Origin: Nitrospirota bacterium
GTDB taxonomy: Bacteria > Nitrospinota_A > UBA7883
Direction of reading: 5' to 3'
DNA length: 5,545 nucleotides
NCBI GenBank assembly: GCA_011052055.1
Contig: DRJW01000392.1
Span: 1-5,545 of the forward strand
The notes under the pieces were generated by a model. That model had not been told where the DNA came from, made no database searches, and saw only the letters and a list, made by a program, of their open reading frames with translations. Below are positions 1-4,485 of the stretch, one piece after another (position 1 is the stretch's first letter; every line of letters begins with the position of its first letter). A program made the translations under genes and the position numbers.

Positions 1-105
1 ACATTAGCCGCGCATATCGCTTTTGGACTCACTCTTGGAATCTTGATTCAGCATTTTCTTAAGGATGAGGATAGAAATGGATTGTTAGGCTTCCTCAAAG
101 GGTAA
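1..105 (+). CDS. C-terminal fragment of a probable membrane protein (5' end outside window)
   Basis: Frame 1 is open from the window edge to a TAA at 103-105 and gives the last 34 residues of a protein. The first ~20 residues (reading AHIAFGLTLGILIQHFL) are hydrophobic and fit the end of a transmembrane helix. They are followed by a charged patch (KDEDRN) and a short tail ending FLKG. The stop is followed at once by a second in-frame TAG. The gene lies 59 nt upstream of the lipoprotein gene on the same strand, so it could be an earlier member of the mer operon. The glycine-spaced helix is reminiscent of small DUF1440/DUF6789-type membrane proteins, but the fragment is too short to assign a family, and a mercury transporter cannot be shown. 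The reading frame is plausible but rests on composition only. Confidence 0.55.
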   Translation, partial: TLAAHIAFGLTLGILIQHFLKDEDRNGLLGFLKG

Positions 106-147
106 TAGAGCAAATCGAATTATTGAAGTCATAACATCGTATAACGT

Positions 148-153
148 GTGAGG
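148..153 (+). promoter_or_regulatory. Probable ribosome binding site of the lipoprotein gene
   Basis: GTGAGG at 148-153 lies 11 nt before the ATG at 165 and is the only purine-rich Shine-Dalgarno-like block in the 59-nt gap after the upstream gene. Spacing is slightly long, so initiation may be modest. Confidence 0.4.
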
Positions 154-164
154 CTGAAAACATT

Positions 165-374
165 ATGAAATGGTTATTATTACTGGCTCCGGCGATTCTT
201 CTGACCGCGTGTTGTAGCAGGCAAATGGGACAGTCTTACAGGCATATGCCTTCCCCATCTTATCAAGACAGTTCCGGGCAGACGCAAAACAATTTTAAAT
301 CTGGATGTGATAACCAGGCGGGAGCTTGTCCGCAACGAAAATCTAATGCAACAGACGCAGATAGTCCTTCTTAA
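165..374 (+). CDS. Small cysteine-containing lipoprotein, unknown function, in mer operon
   Basis: This encodes 69 residues. Lys2 and a hydrophobic stretch (residues 3-13) lead to a canonical lipobox L13-T14-A15-C16, so signal peptidase II processing at Cys16 and lipid anchoring to a membrane are predicted. A second Cys (C17) follows directly. The mature chain is short, polar and rich in Ser, Gln, Asn and Pro, with two further cysteines, C48 and C55, spaced CX6C near the C-terminus; the tail looks disordered. I recognise no family. The 3' end overlaps the start of merB (29 nt if MerB starts at 346, 68 nt if at 307), suggesting translational coupling. Being exported, thiol-bearing and encoded just ahead of merB and merA, it could bind Hg(II) or organomercury at the cell surface, but that is inferred from context. 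The lipobox and start make it a credible gene rather than a chance ORF. Confidence 0.7.
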   Translation: MKWLLLLAPAILLTACCSRQMGQSYRHMPSPSYQDSSGQTQNNFKSGCDNQAGACPQRKSNATDADSPS

Positions 375-1002
375 TCAATTGGCCGATATGATCGCCGGTC
401 TGCTCCCTGCGCTGAGCGATAATGAGCGGCGCGTGTCGCTAAAATTATACCGTCTGTTAGCACATGGCTCTCCTGTGGCGGCGGAGCAGATAGCCCAAAC
501 GCTGAACATACCGCTGGCGATCGTGAAGAATATTCTGGATGGATGGCCGGGTGTTTACTACAACAATGAAGGTCTCATCACAGGTTACTGGGGACTTTCT
601 ATTAGCAAAGCGGGTCACCGGTTCGAGGTGGATGGTGTCGAGCTTTCTACCTGGTGCGCGTGGGACACTCTGTTCATACCTGCAATTATAGGCAAAACCG
701 CCCATGTGGAGACTACCTGTCCGGTAACAAAAGAGACCATCAGCCTGACAGTATGGCCGGATGGAATCAGGAGCGTTGCCCCACCTGATATTCATGTTTC
801 TTTCGTAACACCGGATGCGGGCAAGTTTAACGAGGATATCATCAATAATTTCTGCCATCTCGTATATTTTTTCAGCTCCAAAGAGGCGGCCAGCCAATGG
901 GCGTCTGAACATGAGGGTACGTTTACTCTCACTCTGGATGAGGCCTTCGAGCTGGGCGGAAGGAAAAACGAGATGCAGTACAAAAACATTTTGGGAGCGT
1001 AA
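346..1002 (+). CDS. merB: Organomercurial (alkylmercury) lyase MerB
   Basis: MerB protonolyses the C-Hg bond of organomercurials in the cytoplasm, giving the hydrocarbon and Hg(II), which is passed to MerA. Counted from ATG 346 (218 aa), the known catalytic residues are present: C104 and D107 in the WCAWDT motif (Cys96 and Asp99 of plasmid R831b MerB) and C170 in the FCHLVYFF motif (Cys159). C125 matches the structural Cys117. The neighbour of C170 is His, where R831b has a second Cys (Cys160). The N-terminal ~65 residues look like the helical winged-helix-type domain (LPALSDNERR, LYRLLAHG). A GTG at 307 would add 13 residues. I prefer 346 because family proteins have only ~15-20 residues before the LPAL-type helix, though neither start has a clear Shine-Dalgarno and initiation may depend on coupling to the overlapping lipoprotein gene. 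The stop is 3 nt before merA. Identification is firm; the start is not. Confidence 0.93.
   Translation: MQQTQIVLLNQLADMIAGLLPALSDNERRVSLKLYRLLAHGSPVAAEQIAQTLNIPLAIVKNILDGWPGVYYNNEGLITGYWGLSISKAGHRFEVDGVELSTWCAWDTLFIPAIIGKTAHVETTCPVTKETISLTVWPDGIRSVAPPDIHVSFVTPDAGKFNEDIINNFCHLVYFFSSKEAASQWASEHEGTFTLTLDEAFELGGRKNEMQYKNILGA
993..997 (+). promoter_or_regulatory. Ribosome binding site of merA, inside the end of merB
   Basis: GGGAG at 993-997 lies 8 nt before the merA ATG at 1006 and overlaps the last codons of merB. It supports ATG 1006 as the merA start, and hence the absence of an N-terminal metal-binding domain. Confidence 0.75.
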
Positions 1003-1005
1003 GAA

Positions 1006-2445
1006 ATGAGCGACGCCTGCGGCTGTGAAGTTACTCCGAAAAAAACCTCCAATCATCTGGTTATCATCGGCGGTGGCTCCGCCGCGTTTTCCGCCGCCAT
1101 CAAGGCGTCGGAGCTTGGCGCGAAAGTTACGATGATAAACGGCGGACTACCCATCGGCGGCACATGCGTGAACGTGGGGTGTGTGCCGTCCAAGTTTATG
1201 ATACGCGCCTGCGATACTATCCATAAAGCGAACAATCACGGGTTCAACGGGATTGAGACGAATGGCCGCGTGGCGGATTACAGGCAGGTTGCGGCTCAAC
1301 AGCGCCAGCTTGTAGTGGAGCTCCGCCACGCGAAATATATAAATGTGGTCGCGGATTTGCCCGGCTTTAGAATGATAGAAGGCATGGCGCGGTTTGTCTC
1401 TCCAAAGATCGTGGAAGTGAATGGAGAAAATATTAGCGCCGACCATGTCCTGGTCGCCACCGGCGCGTCCCCGTATATTCCACCTATACCCGGCCTTGCC
1501 GATATCAACTACCTGACCAGCCAGACCGCGCTTGATCTCGACAAGCTTCCAGAGTCGATCATCGTCCTGGGTGGAAGGTATATCGCGCTTGAGATGGCGC
1601 AGATGCTCTCCCGGTTCGGATGCCGGGTGACAATGCTCCAGCGCTCGTCCCGCATCCTGCCGACGGAAGCGGAGGGTTTGACAGGCGAGCTTACAAAACA
1701 TCTCACCGATGAAGGTATCGAGATCGTGACAGGTGTGGCGCTTACAGATATTTCCCGAACCAATGGGGAAACCACGGTCGAGGCCATTGTCGATGGCGCC
1801 AAAAGAACGTTTAAAGCCTCAGAGCTACTAGTAACCACTGGTCGTAAGCCGAACACTGATAACATGGGCCTGGAAGAAGCCGGTGTGGCGCTGGACGAAA
1901 ATGGATTTATTAAGGTGGACGATAACCTCCGGACAAGCGTTAAAACCATATATGGCGCGGGCGACGTTATCGGCGAGCCGATGTTTGTATACACCGCCGC
2001 CTACGAGGGCGCCTTAACAGCCGAAAACGCCGTTACCGGCTCGTCAAAGGCTAAAGATTATACGGCCCTGCCCTGGGTGATTTTCACCGATCCGCAGGTC
2101 GCAGGCGTAGGGCTTGACGAGAGAGAGGCGAAAGAAAAAGGAATCGACGCGGAGGCTTCCACACTGCCTCTGTCTCACGTTCCCCGAAGCCTCGCTGGGT
2201 GTGATACGAGGGGGTTTATTAAACTCATCCGGGACAAAAAAACAGATCTGCTTGTCGGCGCGAGAATAGTGGCGCCGGAAGGATCGGAGCTTTTAATGGA
2301 AGCTAGCCTTGCCATCAAACATGGAATAACTGTCAAAGAGATCGTCTCTGCGTTTCATCCCTATCTCACTTTGTCCGAGGGGATAAAACTCACGGCGATC
2401 ACATTCGGCAAGAGCGTGGACAAGCTCAGTTGTTGCGCTGTCTAA
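1006..2445 (+). CDS. merA: Mercuric reductase MerA, core form lacking the NmerA domain
   Basis: A 479-residue FAD/NADPH-dependent disulfide oxidoreductase reducing cytoplasmic Hg(II) to Hg(0). Visible in order: FAD dinucleotide motif GGGSAA (22-27); redox pair C54 and C59 in GGTCVNVGCVPSK; Y111 in RHAKY, aligning with Tyr264 of Bacillus RC607 MerA; ATGASP (151-156); NAD(P)H-fold motif GGRYIALE (189-196); second FAD motif YGAGD (316-320); dimerisation domain with HPYLTLSEG, where Y453 aligns with Tyr605; and C-terminal C476-C477 in KLSCCAV, which delivers Hg(II) to the active site of the partner subunit. Tn501 MerA is 561 aa because it carries a heavy-metal (NmerA) domain. Here only ~16 residues precede the core, and they contain a C5-G6-C7 pair. 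The C-terminal Cys pair and both tyrosines separate it from dihydrolipoamide dehydrogenase. The start is backed by GGGAG 8 nt upstream, 3 nt after merB. Confidence 0.97.
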   Translation: MSDACGCEVTPKKTSNHLVIIGGGSAAFSAAIKASELGAKVTMINGGLPIGGTCVNVGCVPSKFMIRACDTIHKANNHGFNGIETNGRVADYRQVAAQQRQLVVELRHAKYINVVADLPGFRMIEGMARFVSPKIVEVNGENISADHVLVATGASPYIPPIPGLADINYLTSQTALDLDKLPESIIVLGGRYIALEMAQMLSRFGCRVTMLQRSSRILPTEAEGLTGELTKHLTDEGIEIVTGVALTDISRTNGETTVEAIVDGAKRTFKASELLVTTGRKPNTDNMGLEEAGVALDENGFIKVDDNLRTSVKTIYGAGDVIGEPMFVYTAAYEGALTAENAVTGSSKAKDYTALPWVIFTDPQVAGVGLDEREAKEKGIDAEASTLPLSHVPRSLAGCDTRGFIKLIRDKKTDLLVGARIVAPEGSELLMEASLAIKHGITVKEIVSAFHPYLTLSEGIKLTAITFGKSVDKLSCCAV

Positions 2446-2457
2446 AAAGGATAAAAT

Positions 2458-2463
2458 AAGGAG
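2458..2463 (+). promoter_or_regulatory. Strong ribosome binding site of the SHOCT-protein gene
   Basis: AAGGAG at 2458-2463, 9 nt before ATG 2473, is a near-ideal Shine-Dalgarno. It sits in the 27-nt gap after merA and argues that this small ORF is well translated. Confidence 0.8.
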
Positions 2464-2472
2464 ACCAACGTC

Positions 2473-2718
2473 ATGATGGATTCTGGAATGATGCAGGGCA
2501 TGGGAATGATGTCCGGGTATGGCATGTTCTTCGGAATGTTTTTCTGGATACTCTTGTCGGCTGGCGTAATCGCGCTGGTTTTATGGGCGGTTCAAAAGTC
2601 CGGAAAAACTGACAGCGCGGCGCCTCAGGAAACGGCCATCGATATTCTGAAAAAACGGTACGCCCGTGGTGAAATAGATAAAGAAGAATACGAAGAGAAG
2701 AAAAAGACCCTTCAATAG
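2473..2718 (+). CDS. Met-rich single-span membrane protein with C-terminal SHOCT domain
   Basis: This encodes 81 residues. The N-terminus (1-22) holds nine methionines interspersed with Gly, a composition typical of soft-metal-associated proteins. One transmembrane helix follows (about 19-40, ending LVLWAVQK), then a polar linker, then a C-terminal helical segment (about 53-80) reading AIDILKKRYARGEIDKEEYE, the classic SHOCT (short C-terminal domain) pattern. SHOCT modules are thought to mediate oligomerisation or tethering, and their molecular role is poorly defined. The positively charged side follows the helix, so the SHOCT part is probably cytoplasmic and the Met-rich tip outside. It lies 27 nt after merA with a strong AAGGAG and is the last plus-strand gene before the convergent cluster. 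An Hg- or Cu-related role is inferred only from composition and position. ATG 2476 is a possible alternative start. Gene call firm, function unknown. Confidence 0.88.
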   Translation: MMDSGMMQGMGMMSGYGMFFGMFFWILLSAGVIALVLWAVQKSGKTDSAAPQETAIDILKKRYARGEIDKEEYEEKKKTLQ

Positions 2719-2787
2719 CAATCAGGCCGCATCCGTAAAATAGCCGGGTTCAAAAAAACAAGGCTCTTCGTTTTGCTCAGGACAAGC

Positions 2788-2822
2788 CTCGCGATGGCAC
2801 ATTGATAAAATGTCATTGCGAG
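2788..2822 (+). repeat. Bulged inverted repeat / hairpin downstream of the mer cluster
   Basis: The arm 2788-2803 (CTCGCGATGGCACATT) pairs with 2809-2822 (AATGTCATTGCGAG) across a 5-nt loop (GATAA). This gives 14 pairs including one G-U, with G2796 and C2798 bulged. It starts 69 nt after the SHOCT gene stop. No T-run follows, so it is not a textbook intrinsic terminator, but it could stop or stabilise the mer transcript. The right arm (GTCATTGCGAG) matches from memory the start of a dispersed repeat family seen in many bacterial genomes. Confidence 0.55.
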
Positions 2823-2827
2823 CAAGG

Positions 2828-2861
2828 TGGCGCGGCCACACCGAATGGCGCGGTCATACCG
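2828..2861. repeat. Imperfect tandem duplication, 18-bp period
   Basis: TGGCGCGGCCACACCG (2828-2843) recurs 18 nt later as TGGCGCGGTCATACCG (2846-2861), identical at 14 of 16 positions; both differences are C-to-T transitions. It lies between the hairpin at 2788-2822 and the GGCAATCTC block at 2875-2883, so it appears to be the variable interior of a dispersed repeat opening CATTGCGAG and closing GGCAATCTC. Confidence 0.55.
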
Positions 2862-2887
2862 GGACATCGAGCGTGGCAATCTCCACT

Positions 2888-2970
2888 GTTATTCCGGCCT
2901 TGCGTTGTGAGCGGCAAAACCGCAAGATAACATTTCGCCTACCAGACCCCGGATCGGAGTCCGGGATGAC
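2888..2970. repeat. 83-nt fold-back element with terminal inverted repeats
   Basis: The ends GTTATTCCGG (2888-2897) and CCGGGATGAC (2961-2970) are inverted repeats, 8 of 10 as DNA. In plus-strand RNA both mismatches become G-U pairs, so all ten positions pair. Inside are CTTGCG (2899-2904) with CGCAAG (2921-2926), and CCCGGA (2948-2953) with TCCGGG (2960-2965), the latter competing with the outer stem. The element ends 3 nt from the thyX stop codon. From memory the ends resemble the widespread ATTCCGG...CCGGGATGAC repeats; it carries no coding capacity, so REP-like or MITE-like is the best description. A role as convergent transcript boundary is inference. Confidence 0.55.
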
Positions 2971-2973
2971 AGA

Positions 2974-3708
2974 CTAGGAGCCAGTTGGCGGTGGGCTCTC
3001 ATACGCCTCCCAGATCAGCGGCCATCCTTTTTTTACAATTTCAGCCATCACTTTTGCGTATTCGCGGATTTCTTTTTGCGCGTCGGGCGCCAGTCTCAAA
3101 GAGAAATATCCGAGGAGGTTTCGCATATCCATCCGCCAGATTATCTGTGTGTAGGCGGACACCGGCAGAACCACCCTCGCCTGCTCACGCGCCACGCCAA
3201 GTTTTAGCAACTTCTGGTATGCTTCATAAGACGCGCTATTATGTTTTTCTATCATTTCTTTAGCCTCCTTGGAAGCCTCCGGCGAAAGACCCTCCCCGCT
3301 CATCTGTTTGTTGGTCGTGTGTTGTCCGCGTACATCGTCAACCTCAGGCTTGTAGAAAAGGTCGGGGCATTCGGTATAGCGAAACGACCATTCGTTCAGC
3401 GACGCGGTGCGGTGCCTTACATGCTGGCGCATTACGAAAATGGGGAGCCGTATGCGAAAGGTAAGCGACACCATTTCAAAAGGGGACGTGTGCCGGTCTT
3501 TCCAGAGACGGGTTATCAGCCGTTTGTCATGCTCATCGCTTTTTCCTTCGCTCCTCTGATACGAAGTGCGCGCCGCTCTCGCCACAGACCGGTCGTCGCC
3601 CAGATAATCGACCAGCTCCACCTCGCCAAGATTGAGGACTTTATAGACCTTGCCTAACTCCTCTTCGGCTCCTTCGCTTATGGGGCGGCCCGTTTTGCTC
3701 TCAGACAT
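2974..3708 (-). CDS. thyX: Flavin-dependent thymidylate synthase ThyX
   Basis: ThyX methylates dUMP to dTMP using methylenetetrahydrofolate as carbon source and FAD/NADPH for reduction; it is a cytoplasmic homotetramer and an alternative to ThyA. The 244-residue product carries the diagnostic RHRX7S motif: R98-H99-R100 followed by S108 in RHRTASLNEWSFRY. H73 in HTSPFE corresponds to the conserved FAD-site His (His53 in Thermotoga maritima), and R196 in MRNLLGYFSLR to the dUMP-binding Arg174. The QARVVLP segment at 176-182 is also typical. Length is normal for the family, with a ~20-residue polar N-terminal extension ahead of the first conserved strand. The ATG at 3708 has only a weak GGAT-like purine block upstream. 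The gene begins 12 nt after the DUF3047 gene and is the last of three on this strand; its stop abuts the fold-back element. Confidence 0.96.
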   Translation of the reverse strand: MSESKTGRPISEGAEEELGKVYKVLNLGEVELVDYLGDDRSVARAARTSYQRSEGKSDEHDKRLITRLWKDRHTSPFEMVSLTFRIRLPIFVMRQHVRHRTASLNEWSFRYTECPDLFYKPEVDDVRGQHTTNKQMSGEGLSPEASKEAKEMIEKHNSASYEAYQKLLKLGVAREQARVVLPVSAYTQIIWRMDMRNLLGYFSLRLAPDAQKEIREYAKVMAEIVKKGWPLIWEAYESPPPTGS

Positions 3709-3720
3709 TTTATGTATCCA

Positions 3721-4482
3721 TCAATCTTTTTTATAATCATGGTTTCTTTTGGACAGGCTGATATCGGCGTACCACGCTTCGGCTTTGCCGCCTGTGTTGT
3801 CCGAATCTGTCATTATAGCCAATCCCAGCAACTGCGGCGGATCGGTCTTGAAATGTTTACGGTAATCAGATTCAATATCCACGCTCTCCGCCACCCATCG
3901 GCCAGCGAGACCATCGCCGCTCTCTACAGCTATCATTATCTCCCTTGCGCTATACACATTTTTAATAGCGCTATTTTTCGGCGTTTTGTTCGCCCAGATA
4001 TAGTTTAAGGCTGTTCCAGAAGAATACCTTCCCATAATAAAATTTTCCAGTTCTAACTTTATCCGGCGCGCAAGGCTATCCCCTTTTCCCCTATTTTCGA
4101 ATATCAGATATATTCTTGCTGAAAAATCATCGCTGGTTTTATATCTTGCGTCCCCTCTTTTTAAAGTCGTGGTAATTTTCCATTTCCATTTTAATATCGG
4201 CAGTTGGCTAACGGGCCTGTCAATGCCGTACACCAGCCCGGACGCTGAATTGTCCGACTCCGCTTTTAAGGCCGTAAGCCCGTCCACTTTTACAACACGG
4301 TATAAAGTATGGCGTCTTATAGATCTGAAAGTCACAGGCTCCCATCCAGAGGGCAAGGCGCCGGGTGGCTTTGCGATGGAAAACGACAGGTCGAGCGCGC
4401 CTGTGTCATCCGCCAACGCGCCCGTATCTGCGGCAAATAAAACAAAGACAAGCAGTAGAACGATAAACCTGTCTGGCCCCAT
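3721..4482 (-). CDS. DUF3047 family secreted protein
   Basis: A 253-residue protein with a Sec-type signal peptide: one basic residue (R5), hydrophobic core at 6-18 and likely cleavage after ALA24. No lipobox is visible, so a soluble periplasmic protein is expected. The mature region matches what I know of DUF3047: KWKWK (98-102), the acidic/aromatic block DDFSARIYLIFE (118-129), NYIWANK (160-166), and a C-terminal MTDSDNT (224-230) followed by AWYADISL. It probably forms a beta-sandwich resembling carbohydrate-binding folds; no enzymatic activity is established, and I see no obvious catalytic signature. It starts 3 nt after the gltX stop and ends 12 nt before thyX, so it is probably co-transcribed with them, though neither neighbour suggests a shared pathway. 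AAGG about 12 nt upstream, inside the gltX end, could act as ribosome binding site. Family call fairly sure, function unknown. Confidence 0.85.
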   Translation of the reverse strand: MGPDRFIVLLLVFVLFAADTGALADDTGALDLSFSIAKPPGALPSGWEPVTFRSIRRHTLYRVVKVDGLTALKAESDNSASGLVYGIDRPVSQLPILKWKWKITTTLKRGDARYKTSDDFSARIYLIFENRGKGDSLARRIKLELENFIMGRYSSGTALNYIWANKTPKNSAIKNVYSAREIMIAVESGDGLAGRWVAESVDIESDYRKHFKTDPPQLLGLAIMTDSDNTGGKAEAWYADISLSKRNHDYKKD

Positions 4483-4485
4483 CCA

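Noticed and set aside
106..164. Promoter or merO operator ahead of the lipoprotein gene
   Set aside because: TTGAAG (123-128) and TATAAC (140-145) look like promoter boxes, but only 11 nt separate them. No GTAC-containing dyad typical of MerR binding is present.
457..1056. Long minus-strand open frame opposite merB
   Set aside because: It is antisense to a certain merB with intact catalytic residues, and its translation shows no recognisable domain. It is a codon-bias shadow, as are the other frames over merA.
1006..2445. Alternative identity as dihydrolipoamide dehydrogenase or glutathione reductase
   Set aside because: The C-terminal Cys476-Cys477 pair, Y111 and Y453 at MerA spacing, and adjacency to merB fit mercuric reductase specifically.
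2755..2774. Intrinsic terminator formed by AAAAC and GTTTT after the SHOCT gene
   Set aside because: The stem has only five AT-rich pairs with a 10-nt loop and no T-run after it, too weak to call.
2788..2970. CRISPR array
   Set aside because: The repeats are imperfect, of different lengths and not regularly spaced by unique spacers, and no cas gene is present.
3241..3657. Plus-strand open frame opposite thyX
   Set aside because: It lies wholly within thyX, which has the RHRX7S motif on the other strand. The translation is arginine-rich and unlike any known family.
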